Source of the DNA: Ottowia beijingensis | GTDB taxonomy: Bacteria > Pseudomonadota > Gammaproteobacteria > Burkholderiales > Burkholderiaceae_C | Direction of reading: 5' to 3' | Length of the DNA: 64,000 nt | Assembly: GCF_013423955.1 (NCBI RefSeq) | Contig: NZ_JACCKX010000001.1 | Span: 2,356,001 to 2,420,000 of the forward strand | In this document: positions 8,517 to 17,050 of the stretch, one piece after another | How the letters are laid out: each line of letters begins with the position of its first letter | How positions within the stretch are numbered: the stretch's first letter is position 1 | The notes under the pieces: model-generated | Seen by the model: only the letters and a program-made list of their open reading frames with translations | The model's database searches: none | What the model was told of the DNA's origin: nothing | Translations under genes and position numbers: made by a program

Positions 8517-9777
8517 ATGACCCTCTTCCCCACCGGCCACGCCACCCACCCGCAATGGCCCATGGCCTGCGGGCTGGTGCTGGCGCAACTGCGCGCGCAG
8601 ATGGCGCTGCCGGACCACGCCAGCGCGCCCACGCTCGGCCTGCTCTACATCACCGACCACTACGCAGCCGAAGCACGCGCCATCCTCGACCACCTGCAGG
8701 CCGAGCTGCCCCAGGTGGCCGACTGGGCTGGCACCGTCGGCATCGGCGTGTGCGCCAACAACGCCGAATACATCGACGAACCCGCCCTCAGCGTGATGCT
8801 GTGCGAGCTGCCGGTGGACCAGTACCGCGTGTTCTCCGGCGTCGCGCCACTCAGCAGCGGCACCGGCTTCACCCCCACACCGCCCTCATCCACGCCGACG
8901 CGCAGACGCCCGACGTGGCCGAGCTGATCGCCGAGATGGCCCAGCGCACCACCACCGGCTACCTGTTCGGCGGTCTGGCCGCCAGCCGCGGCGACGTGGT
9001 GCAGTTCGCCGCCAGCGGCCGGGGCAACGCGCCGGGGCAGGGCGCGGCGGGCGGCGTGTTCAGCGGCGGGCTGTCGGGCGTGGCCTTCGGCGAGGGCGTG
9101 GCGCTGGTGTCGCGCGTCACCCAGGGCGCGCAGCCCATCGCGCCCGAGCGCGCCGTCACCGCCGCCGACGGCAACGTGCTGCTCACGCTCGATGGCGAGC
9201 CGGCGCTCGATTTGATGCTCGACGACCTGCAGGTCAGCCTGCAAGAGCCGCGCGCCGCGCTCGACGTGGTGCGCCGCACGCTGGTGGGCCTCTCCAGCCC
9301 CGGCGACCAGGGCGTGAGGCGCACTGGCAACTTCGGCGCCGACGTGCTCGTGCGCCACATCATCGGCGTCGACCCCGGCCGGCGCGGCGTGGCCATTGCC
9401 GAGCACCCGCGGGTCGGCCAGCGCGCCGCCTTCTGCCAGCGCGACCGCCAAGCCGCGCGGGCCGACCTGATGCGCATCTGCGCCGAAATCCGCGAAGAGC
9501 TGGAGCCCGAGGAAGTCACCCAAACCACGGCCGCCGCGCTGGCCGCGCCGCACGAAGCATCAGCCCCCACCCCGCGCGCCGCATCCGTGGCGCGATCTAC
9601 ATCAGCTGCGCCGGCCGCGGCGGCGCGCACTTCGGCGGCCCCAACGCCGAGCTGCAAACCGTGCGCCACGCGCTGGGCGACGTGCCCCTGGTCGGCTTCT
9701 TCGCCGGCGGCGAGATCGCGCGGCATCAGTTGTATGGGTATACGGGGGTGTTGACGGTGTTTGTGGGTGCGCAATGA
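8517..9777 (+). CDS. FIST-domain signal transduction protein (two apparent frameshifts)
   Basis: About 420 residues. The N-terminal FIST domain starts around GLLYITDHYAAEARAILDHL with the typical GCSANAE-like GVCANNAEY segment. The C-terminal FIST_C domain has CAGRGGAHFG after correction and ends GFFAGGEIARHQLYGYTGVL, the conserved FIST_C finish. FIST domains are predicted sensors for small ligands, often tied to methyl-accepting proteins, diguanylate cyclases or histidine kinases; no partner is adjacent here. The frame shifts near 8870 and again near 9560-9580, each by one missing base. Start ATG at 8517 follows a REP-rich region without a strong ribosome-binding site. Confidence 0.85.
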
Positions 9778-9857
9778 AGCCAACCGTCGATACGATAGAA
9801 GATGCACGATGCTTCTATCTTTGAAAGTCAAATTATTTTAGATTCGAATGTTTTTCT

Positions 9858-10859
9858 ATGACTAATCAGGCAACTCCCAATAACCCTTCTGACCGTCTTG
9901 CGATAATTTCGGAGCAATTAAAAAAGGTGTCGCAGGCCCGACAGAGACTGTGCGAACCCTGCTTTCTTGGTTTAATTCAGAGCGCAGGGGTATCGTGTGG
10001 TTACGACAATTAATAAGGCGCTGAGCGAATATGATTTATTGACCGAGCCCAACTTCGAATCCACTTGGATCGATGGCGCTGTCACATTTAAGAGGAGATC
10101 TAATAGCAGCCCTGATGAGGTAGTGCTGGATCCAACTTTTCGACTTGGAAGGCTCGATGCGGCTAACAAAGAGGTTGTTTTTGTTAAGCCTACTGATAAT
10201 CTCGATCGGGCTATTACATTAATGCTTACCAACGATTTTTCCCAATTGCCGGTGATGACTAGTCAGCGCGAAGTAAAAGGGGTTGTCAGCTGGAAAACTA
10301 TAGGATCAAAGTTGGCATTGGGAAAGCCGTGCGTCCAGTGCAAAGATTTCATGGAAAATGCGCAGATCGTGTCTGATGATGTTTCGTTGCTAGATGCTGT
10401 GCAGGTGATTTCTAATTACGATTATGTTCTTATTCAGAGATTCGATAAGACAATTGGCGGCGTCCTTACTGCCTCCGATCTGAGTGCTCAATTTAAGGCT
10501 ATGGCGGAGCCATTTTTGTTGGTCGGAGAGATTGAAAATGGTGTTCGACATCTAATTCATGGAAAATTCACCAACAAGGATTTGCAGGCTGTTCGAGATG
10601 AAAATGATTCCACAAGAAAATCAATACTCCAAGTGATTTGACTTTTGGTGAGTACGTGAGGCTCCTGGGATTCGAGGAAAATTGGAAAAAATTGAATGTC
10701 CAGATTGATCGCGTCGAGTTCATAAGAAAACTGGATCGTGTAAGAGAAATCAGGAATGACGTCATGCATTTCGACCCCGAAGGATTGAGTTCTGATGACA
10801 AGCGTTTTCTCTCCGAATTTGCTCAGTTTCTCAAACGTTTGAGGGATATCTGTCGGTAG
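9858..10859 (+). CDS. CBS-pair protein with C-terminal HEPN-like domain, in a low-GC island (three apparent frameshifts)
   Basis: About 334 residues after restoring single bases near 9935 (G), 10014 (A) and 10627 (A). Residues about 1-75 form a helical, winged-helix-like N-terminal region (SWFNSERRGIVWLRQLI). Two CBS motifs follow: KPTDNLDRAITLMLTNDFSQ to GVVSWKTIGSKLAL, and VSLLDAVQVISNYDYVLIQR to GGVLTASDLSAQF. The last 75 residues (FGEYVRLLGFEENWKKL to FLKRLRDI) are helical and contain RNDVMH, an R-x4-H motif typical of HEPN ribonuclease-like domains. GC content and codon use are clearly lower than in all neighbours, which suggests transfer. CBS pairs bind adenine nucleotides, so a nucleotide-gated RNase or abortive-infection effector is plausible, but this is inference. 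No partner gene is seen. Confidence 0.7.
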
Positions 10860-10948
10860 GAGCTCGGCGGGTTAAAGGGCGAAGCCATCATCCGACGGTG
10901 ACGACACAGCTTTCAGGGTTTCGCTTTGCCGGAGCCCGTCGGTCCAGC

Positions 10949-11762
10949 TTATCGCCCAGTGAACTTCCCCGCCCGCTTCTCCACAAACGACCGCACCCCT
11001 CCGCCGCATCGTCCGAATTCGCCAGCCGCTTTTGCGTTGCCTCGAATTCCCGCATCGCCGCCATCGGGCCTTCTTCCAGCGCCTTCAGCACGTTCAGCCG
11101 CGTGGCGACGACGGCCAGCGGCGCCTGGGCGGCGATTTGCTCGGCTATTTGTAGCGCCTCGCGCAGCACCTGCACCGGCTCCACCACTTTTTGCACGTAG
11201 TTCAGGCGCAGCGCCTCGGCAGCGCCAAATTCGTCGCCGGTCAGCAGGTGCAGCATGGCGTTGCCCAGGCCCGAGCGCTCGGCCATGCGCAGGGTGGCGC
11301 CGCCGGTGGCCATGATGCCGCGCTTGACTTCCAGTTGCGAAAAGCGGCAGTCGGTGGCGGCCACCACGATGTCGGCGGCCAGCATCAGCTCGATGCCGAC
11401 GGTGAAGGTGATGCCTTTCACCGCCGCCACCATCGGCTTGCTGCGGCGGCGGTAGCGCGGCATTCCGAGATCGTTGGGGTCGACCAGGCCGTCGGGCACG
11501 GCGCGTTCGCCGCGTTGCATCAGCGGCGCGACCGAGGGCAGATCGAGCCCGGCGGTGAAGTGGTCACCCGCCGCGTGCAGCACGCCCACGCGCAGCGCGG
11601 GTCGTCGTCGAGCCGGGTGTAGGCCTCGGCCAGTTCGCGGAACATCCTGGCGGTGAAGCCATTGCGCTTGGCAGGGCGGTTGATGCAGATCAGCAGCACA
11701 TGGCCGCGCACTTCGCAGTCGATGCGGCCTTCGGTGTCGGGGGTGGGGTGGGGCGTGTTCAT
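10949..11762 (-). CDS. Enoyl-CoA hydratase/isomerase family protein (two apparent frameshifts)
   Basis: About 271 residues of the crotonase fold read from the ATG at 11762: CEVRGHVLLICINRPAKRNG, then AAGDHFTAGLDLPSVAPLM and AVKGITFTVGIELMLAADIV, the two oxyanion-hole segments. The GLDL/GIEL pattern and the SQLEVKRGIMATGG segment suit acyl-CoA isomerase/hydratases. One base is missing near 11590 and another near 11005, after which the C-terminus reads VEKRAGKFTGR and stops at 10949. The substrate is unknown. The gene is convergent with the CBS-HEPN gene; the 89 bases between hold nothing obvious. Confidence 0.8.
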
Positions 11763-11817
11763 GCGCCCATGCTAGGGCGGGCGCCGCGCGGCAGGTGTCA
11801 CGCAGGTGCGGGGTGGG

Positions 11818-11875
11818 TTTTAAGCCAGATTGGCTTTTAGCGCTCGTCCAGAAAGCGCGAGCAGCTATGAATTTT
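11818..11875. repeat. Family A small repeat
   Basis: TTTTAAGCCAGATTGGC, TAGCGCTCGTCCAGAAAGCG and CGAGCAGCTATGAATTTT. This is the clearest intergenic relative of the copy lying inside hemE at 60853. It directly abuts a REP-like element and is followed by a second family A copy, giving an A-REP-A composite in the 255-base gap. Confidence 0.8.
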
Positions 11876-11952
11876 GTAGGAGCGGGCTTGCCCGCGATAG
11901 GGCGACAGCATGGCCGGATGCGCCCTATCGCGGGCAACCCCGCTCCTACAAG
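11874..11952. repeat. REP-like inverted repeat (copy 4)
   Basis: Arms TGTAGGAGCGGGCTTGCCC and GGGCAACCCCGCTCCTACA, with a symmetric interior (GATAGGGCG...CGCCCTATC), form an almost continuous 75-base palindrome between two family A copies. Confidence 0.9.
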
Positions 11953-12012
11953 GTTTCAAGCAAAATTGGCCTCTAGCGCTTACCAGATAAGCGCGAACAG
12001 CTATAAAAACAG
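11953..12012. repeat. Family A small repeat
   Basis: CAAAATTGGCCTCTAGCGC, TTACCAGATAAGCGCG and AACAGCTATAAAAAC, in the same orientation as the copy at 11818. It ends next to the stop of the XRE-type regulator gene. Confidence 0.8.
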
Positions 12013-12017
12013 AAGCG

Positions 12018-12749
12018 TCAGCGCCGCAGCCGCGTGAACGCTTCGAATTCCCAGCTGCGCATGCCCAGCAGCAGCGTGTAGCCCTCGCGGTCGGCATCTT
12101 TCAGCTTCTGGTCCATCTGGTGCTGCTGCGCAAAGTCCTGCGCCACGCGTTGCAGGCGCTCCAGAAACGAGGGCGCGAGCGCACGGCTGACGCTGCCGTG
12201 CACCAGCAGCAGGCCTTCGGCCGGCCCGTCGAAGCCGCCGCTGAAGTAGTCCAGCACCACGTGTTCGCGCACGTACTGCATCACCGGGCCGTGCGGGCGC
12301 CACCGGAAGGTCTTGGCGACCTTCAGGCGGTAGCGGTTGAGCGGTTTCAGCTCGATCACGCCGATGCGGTCCAGCTGCGCCAGGTACTTGATGACCTCGG
12401 CCTCGCTCAGGCGGTAGGCGGCGGTCATCTGCTCCAGCGTCCACTGGCTCAACACGTTGGTGGCCACCAGCAGCAGCTTTTCGTCGGCCACCACGGCGCG
12501 CTCCTGCTCGGCCGTCAGCTCTTTCAGCAGCGGCTGCGCGTCGGCCACGCGCTGGGCGACTTCGGCAAAGTCGAGCTTCAGCGCGCGGCAAATCGCATCG
12601 ATGCGCGACAGCGGCATGTCGCCCTTGGCCAGCATGCGCTTGACGCTGCTTTCGGCCATGCTCAGCTCCCGCGCCAGATCGGCGTAGGTCATCTGGGCGG
12701 CTTTCAGCTCTTTCTTCAGGACGGTGACGAGGTCGGCGGTGGTGCTCAT
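12018..12749 (-). CDS. XRE-family helix-turn-helix transcriptional regulator
   Basis: 243 residues. Residues about 6-62 form a lambda-repressor-type HTH (MTYADLARELSMAESSVKRM then LDRIDAICRALKLDFAEV-like text). The C-terminal 170 residues contain KFRWRPHGPVMQYVREHVV and HGSVSRALAPSFLERLQRVA, a conserved but uncharacterised region seen in XRE regulators of beta- and gammaproteobacteria. Target genes are unknown; it is not adjacent to a toxin or phage gene. Start ATG at 12749. Confidence 0.88.
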   Translation of the reverse strand: MSTTADLVTVLKKELKAAQMTYADLARELSMAESSVKRMLAKGDMPLSRIDAICRALKLDFAEVAQRVADAQPLLKELTAEQERAVVADEKLLLVATNVLSQWTLEQMTAAYRLSEAEVIKYLAQLDRIGVIELKPLNRYRLKVAKTFRWRPHGPVMQYVREHVVLDYFSGGFDGPAEGLLLVHGSVSRALAPSFLERLQRVAQDFAQQHQMDQKLKDADREGYTLLLGMRSWEFEAFTRLRR

Positions 12750-12887
12750 GTGGAGGCATTAGAGCATCGAAATGCGATACCAATGGTCGAATGTGCTGTA
12801 TTGAGGCGCAATATTCGGGGCTGAGATCGCCGAACCCGCAGACAGTGGCGTACCGATCCACTCCACGCCCCACGGGGCCTGTTCACC

Positions 12888-13763
12888 ATGCGTCTGCACA
12901 CCGCCTCCCACCGCTGGCTGGGCCATCAGGTCGATACCACCGGCGCGTCACGCCCAGCCGAGCTCGCCTTGCTGCTGGCCGTGGCCGCCCTCGCGGTGCT
13001 GGCCGCGCTGCTGCCGGCCACCGGGCTGCCCGCCGGCTACCACCACTTTGCCGACCAGCGCACGCTGCTGAGCCTGCCGCACGCGCTGGACGTGCTGAGC
13101 AACTTGCCCTTCGCGGCCATGGGCGCATGGGGGTTGTGGTGGCTGCGCCGCGTGCCCGTGGGGTGCATCGACAAGGCGCAGCGCGGGCTGGCGGTCCTGT
13201 TCTTCGTCGGCCTGATGGCCACCGCATTCTGTTCGTCCGGCTATCACCTCGACCCGCACGACGCCGGCCTGTGCATCGACCGCGTGGGCATGAGCCTGGC
13301 CTTTGCCGGGCTGCTGGGGCTGGCGGCGGCCGACCGCATCGGCACGCGCGCCGGCGTGGCGCTGGCCGCGCTGGTGGCCGTGGCGGCACCGGCCACGGCA
13401 CTGGTTGCCTGGCTGGGCGGCAACATGACGCCCTGGGCCGTGCTGCAAGGCGGCGGCCTGGTGCTGCTGGCGGCGCTGGCCATGCGCCGGCCACAGTCGC
13501 GCGCGCTGGGCTTTTCGATCATCGGCGTGATCGCGTTCTATGCCGTGGCCAAGGCGCTGGAGCTGGCTGACGCGCCGGTCTTTGCGCTGACGCAGCAGCT
13601 CATCAGCGGCCACAGCGCCAAGCACCTGGTGGCGGCGCTGGCGGGCTGGCCTGTGGTGCGGGCGCTGCAATCTCTCGCGCAGGGGCGCCAGCCGGCGCGC
13701 CAGCCCGCACAATCCGCTGACAACAAGAACCAAAGCATTCTTTCGAGGAAGTTCTTCCCATGA
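12888..13763 (+). CDS. CREST-superfamily (alkaline ceramidase-like) membrane protein
   Basis: 291 residues with about seven membrane helices. The CREST hydrolase signatures are present: SSGYHLDP with Ser/His near residues 116-120, Asp in CIDRVGMS, and the paired His242 and His246 in GHSAKHL near the last helix. These Ser, Asp and three-His residues bind zinc in alkaline ceramidases and related receptors. The protein is therefore a candidate zinc-dependent membrane amidase or lipid hydrolase. Its stop overlaps the start of the MFS-acyltransferase gene (ATGA at 13760), which suggests joint lipid remodelling. The C-terminal 40 residues are unconserved-looking and may be extended by the overlap. 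Confidence 0.7.
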   Translation: MRLHTASHRWLGHQVDTTGASRPAELALLLAVAALAVLAALLPATGLPAGYHHFADQRTLLSLPHALDVLSNLPFAAMGAWGLWWLRRVPVGCIDKAQRGLAVLFFVGLMATAFCSSGYHLDPHDAGLCIDRVGMSLAFAGLLGLAAADRIGTRAGVALAALVAVAAPATALVAWLGGNMTPWAVLQGGGLVLLAALAMRRPQSRALGFSIIGVIAFYAVAKALELADAPVFALTQQLISGHSAKHLVAALAGWPVVRALQSLAQGRQPARQPAQSADNKNQSILSRKFFP

Positions 13764-15730
13764 GCCAGACCACCACCGGCGCCCTGGCGCCCGATGCGGC
13801 CGTGCCCGCGCCTTCCACACCGGTCGCCCCTGCGCCCGAGGCGCCCAACCAGTTCGCCCTGCTGCGCCAGCGCCGCTTCGCGCCCTTCTTCTGGACGCAG
13901 TTCTCGGGCGCAGCCAACGACAACCTGTTCAAGTTCGCCGTCACCGTGATGGTGACCTACCAGCTCAGCGTGGGCTGGCTGCCGCCGGCCATGGCGGGGC
14001 TGGTGATCGGGGCGCTGTTCATCCTGCCGTTTCTGCTGTTCTCGGCCACCAGCGGGCAGCTGACGGACAAGCTGGAGAAGTCGTGGCTGATCCGCCGCCT
14101 GAAGGATTTCGAGATCGCCATTGCGCTGCTGGCCGCCTGGGGGCTGATGGCGCAGAACGTGCCGGTGATGCTGGGCTGCATCTTCCTGCTGGGCTTTCAG
14201 TCGACGGTGTTCGGGCCGGTGAAGTTCGCCTACCTGCCGCAGGCGCTGAACGAGCGCGAACTGACCGGAGGCAACGGCATGGTGGAGATGGGCACCTTCG
14301 TCGCCATCCTGATGGGCAACGTGGTGGGTGGGCTGCTGGTGGCGCTGCCCGGCATCGGCCACGCCACGGTGGCCGTGGCCTGCGTGGTGCTGGCGGTGCT
14401 GGGGCGCATGACGGCGCAGTTCATTCCCCACGCGCCGGCCACCGACCCGGGCCTGCGCATCAACTGGAACCCGGTCAGCGAAACCTGGCGCAACCTGAAG
14501 CTGGCGCACGGCAACATCGTGGTGTTCCGCTCCATGCTGGGCATCTCCTGGATGTGGTTTTTCGGCGCGGTGTTCCTGGCCAACTTCCCGGCCTTCGCCA
14601 AGGAACTGCTGCACGGCAACGAGCACGTGGCCTCGCTGCTGCTGGTGGTGTTCTCCATCGGCATCGGCGTCGGCTCGCTGCTGTGCGAGCGGCTGTCGCA
14701 CCGGCATGTCGAGATCGGCCTGGTGCCGCTGGGCGCCATCGGCATGACGGTGTTCGCGGTCGATTTGTACTTTGCGTCACGCGGCTTGGCCTCGGGCATG
14801 GAGCACACGCTGGGCAGCTTCTTGGCCCAGCCCGCGCACTGGCGCGTGATGGCCGACCTGCTGCTGCTCAGCCTGTTCGCGGGCCTGTACAGCGTGCCGA
14901 TGTACGCGCTGATCCAGCTGCGCAGCGCGCCCACGCACCGCGCGCGCATCATCGCCGCCAACAACATCCTGAACGCGCTGTTCATGATCGCCAGCAGCGT
15001 CATCGCCGGGCTGTTGCTGAAGGCCGGCTTCAGCATTCCGCAGATCTTCCTCGTCGTCGGCCTGGCCAACGCCGTGGTGGCGTTCTACATCTTCATGCTG
15101 GTGCCTGAATACCTGCTGCGCTTCGTGGCCTGGGTGGCTTCGCGACTGGTGTACCGCTACCGGGTAACGGGCGACGAGCACATCCCCGCCGACGGGCCCG
15201 CCGTGCTGGTGGCCAACCACGTGAGCTTTGTCGACGCCGTGCTGCTGATGGCCGCCAGCCCGCGCCCCGTCCGCTTCATCATGGACCACCGCATCTTCAA
15301 GGTGCCGGTGCTGGGCTGGATTTTCCGCCTGGCCAAGTGCATCCCCATCGCGCCGCAGAAGGACGACCCGGCCACCTACCAGCGCGCCTTCGACACCGCC
15401 GCGCAGGTGCTGCGCGAGGGCGACCTGCTGGGCATCTTCCCCGAAGGCGGCATCACCCGCGACGGCGCACTGCAGCCCTTCAAGGGCGGCGTGATGAAGA
15501 TCCTGGAGCGCGCCGAGGCCGATGGCGTAAAGGTGCCCGTGGTGCCGATGGCGCTGACCAACCTGTGGGGCTCGTACTTCAGCCGCATCGAAAACGGCGG
15601 CGCCATGGCGCGCCCGTTCCGGCGCGGCATTTTTAACCGCGTGGGGTTGAATGTGGGCGAAGCGGTACCGGCGGCGCAGGTGACGCCGCAGGGGTTGCAG
15701 GCGCGGGTGGCGGATTTGCTGGCGGCGTAG
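13760..15730 (+). CDS. MFS transporter fused to PlsC-type acyltransferase
   Basis: 656 residues. Residues about 30-450 form a twelve-helix major facilitator of the LplT (lysophospholipid flippase) kind, beginning FAPFFWTQFSGAANDNLFKF. Residues about 465-650 are a 1-acyl-glycerol-phosphate acyltransferase domain with the NHVSFVD catalytic motif (His487, Asp492) and IFPEGGITRDG (about 558-568). The arrangement suits uptake of lysophospholipids across the inner membrane and their re-acylation on the cytoplasmic side, as the LplT-Aas pair does in enterobacteria. It is translationally coupled to the ceramidase-like gene. Frame is intact throughout. Confidence 0.85.
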   Translation: MSQTTTGALAPDAAVPAPSTPVAPAPEAPNQFALLRQRRFAPFFWTQFSGAANDNLFKFAVTVMVTYQLSVGWLPPAMAGLVIGALFILPFLLFSATSGQLTDKLEKSWLIRRLKDFEIAIALLAAWGLMAQNVPVMLGCIFLLGFQSTVFGPVKFAYLPQALNERELTGGNGMVEMGTFVAILMGNVVGGLLVALPGIGHATVAVACVVLAVLGRMTAQFIPHAPATDPGLRINWNPVSETWRNLKLAHGNIVVFRSMLGISWMWFFGAVFLANFPAFAKELLHGNEHVASLLLVVFSIGIGVGSLLCERLSHRHVEIGLVPLGAIGMTVFAVDLYFASRGLASGMEHTLGSFLAQPAHWRVMADLLLLSLFAGLYSVPMYALIQLRSAPTHRARIIAANNILNALFMIASSVIAGLLLKAGFSIPQIFLVVGLANAVVAFYIFMLVPEYLLRFVAWVASRLVYRYRVTGDEHIPADGPAVLVANHVSFVDAVLLMAASPRPVRFIMDHRIFKVPVLGWIFRLAKCIPIAPQKDDPATYQRAFDTAAQVLREGDLLGIFPEGGITRDGALQPFKGGVMKILERAEADGVKVPVVPMALTNLWGSYFSRIENGGAMARPFRRGIFNRVGLNVGEAVPAAQVTPQGLQARVADLLAA

Positions 15731-15751
15731 CGGTGCCTGCCGTGGCGCGCA

Positions 15752-16080
15752 TCAGCACTGAAACAGCTCCGCGTGCGTGCCGGCGCGCACGAAGACGATG
15801 TGGCTGTCTGCTTCGCTCAGGCGATAGATCAGCAGGAAGTCGCCACCGATGTGGCATTCGCGGTGGTCCGACCACTCGCCCTTGAGCGCGTGGTCCAGCC
15901 ATTCGGGCCCAGCGGCGCGTCGGCGGCGATGAGCGGCAGCATGGCCTCCTTCAGCCGCCGCATGTCGTAGCGGCCGGAATGCGTCAGGCGCTGCCAGTCC
16001 TTCCGGAAGGCACGGGTGTAGTCGCTGGCGCGTGGCGGCTTGGCGCGCTTGCGCGCCTTGGCGTCAGTCGTCTTGGTCAA
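15752..16080 (-). CDS. YafQ/RelE-type toxin (one apparent frameshift)
   Basis: About 109 residues read from a TTG at 16080: SDYTRAFRKDWQRLTHSGRY, then LKEAMLPLIAADAPL and, after restoring one C near 15907, DHALKGEWSDHRECHIGGD and YRLSEADSHIVFVRAGTHAELF. The GEW-x-H-x-D/E-C-H-I-x-x-D-x-L pattern with the closing THAELF is that of YafQ-family mRNA interferases, including the catalytic His of the last segment. No ATG fits before the conserved domain, and the TTG start overlaps the antitoxin stop by 17 bases, the usual coupling. Toxin cleaves ribosome-bound mRNA; this is family knowledge. Confidence 0.8.
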
Positions 16081-16330
16081 GATCGGCCAGCAGGGCGTCG
16101 GCGGAGGCGAAGCGGGCGCGCCGCAGGGCGCGCGCCTCCTGCATGGCGGCCACGGTGTCGGCATTGGGCACCTTCAGTTCGAGCGGCAGCGCCTGCTCGG
16201 CTACCACGCGGTGCAGCAGCAGGCGCACGGCGTCGGATACCGTGAGGCCCATGGCGCCCAAGGCCTCGGTGGCCTGGGTCTTGAGGGTGTCGTCCACGCG
16301 GACGTGCAGCATCGAGGTGGTGGCGGACAT
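16064..16330 (-). CDS. RelB/DinJ-type antitoxin
   Basis: 88 residues starting MSATTSMLHVRVDDTLKTQA, a ribbon-helix-helix DNA-binding N-terminus (VRVDDTLKTQATEALGAMGL followed by TVSDAVRLLL). The C-terminal part (LPLELKVPNADTVAAMQEAR) is the toxin-wrapping tail. It would neutralise the YafQ-type toxin encoded next and repress the operon. The ATG at 16330 is preceded by a purine-rich GGAGTCAG. An in-frame open stretch upstream runs into the PAS gene but carries no family sequence. Confidence 0.88.
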   Translation of the reverse strand: MSATTSMLHVRVDDTLKTQATEALGAMGLTVSDAVRLLLHRVVAEQALPLELKVPNADTVAAMQEARALRRARFASADALLADLDQDD

Positions 16331-16419
16331 GAGGGCTGACTCCTTGGGTGAATCGTATCTCATTTGAGAGACAAAGACCATCGAAGTTCCAAGGCTGGCC
16401 GAGGACGACTGGCTGCTTC

Positions 16420-16844
16420 TCAACTGCCGGTCTTGGGGGCTGTGCAGCCACGGCGGCCAGATGCCGCTCGGTCACATCCCGCGCCATCGCCACCGAGCCC
16501 AGCACGGCGTCGGCGTCGTCCTTCACCACGCCAAAGCTCATGTCCACATACAGCTTGCGGCCGTCCTTGTGCACGCCGCGCGTGGTGCGCACTTCTGCGC
16601 CGTGGCTGGTGGTGCCGCGCGCTATGGCGCGGTGAAAGCCCTTCCAGTGCGCGGGGCGCAGGCGCTCGGGGATGATGAGGTCCAGGCTCTGGCCCAGCGC
16701 CTCGGCGGCGCTGAAGCCGAACACGGCCTCGGCGCCGGGGTTCCACACGCGGATGACACCTTGCGGGTCGGCAAAGATCAGCGCGTCGGGCGTGTGGGCC
16801 AGGATGTGCCGGTAGGGTGCGGCATCGGGGGCGCTGGTGTGCAT
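16420..16844 (-). CDS. PAS-domain protein (one apparent frameshift at the end)
   Basis: About 142 residues forming a single PAS domain: HILAHTPDALIFADPQGVIR, VWNPGAEAVFGFSAAEALGQ, and the closing PAC segment GRKLYVDMSFGVVKDDADAV followed by ARDVTERH. As given, the frame runs on for 110 residues through the antitoxin gene; adding one C to the run of five at about 16437 yields the ending AQPPKTGS and a stop at 16420, the normal length for such stand-alone PAS proteins. PAS domains bind haem, flavin or small ligands. No kinase or cyclase partner is adjacent. Confidence 0.75.
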
Positions 16845-17050
16845 GGGGTTCTCCTCAGCCGCCGGGGGCCATCGCCCGGGATGATGCGCCGCCCCTGCAC
16901 GGCGTGCAAGGCGCGCCCTACGGCGGGCAAGGTTATCGCGCCTGGCCGGCGCGGTACGGCGCAGGGGCCTGCTAAGTTCAAGTTTTTGAATGCCGTCGTG
17001 AAAATCCCCGGCTTGCGCGGGGCGGGCGCAGGCGCAAACTGACCTTCATC

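Noticed and set aside
9780-10860. The low-GC island as part of a prophage or integrative element.
   Set aside because: No integrase, attachment repeats, tRNA or phage genes are near; only one gene departs in composition.
16077-16420. Continuation of the PAS frame through the antitoxin gene.
   Set aside because: The extension is low-complexity shadow sequence of a good RelB-type gene; one missing C explains the lost stop.
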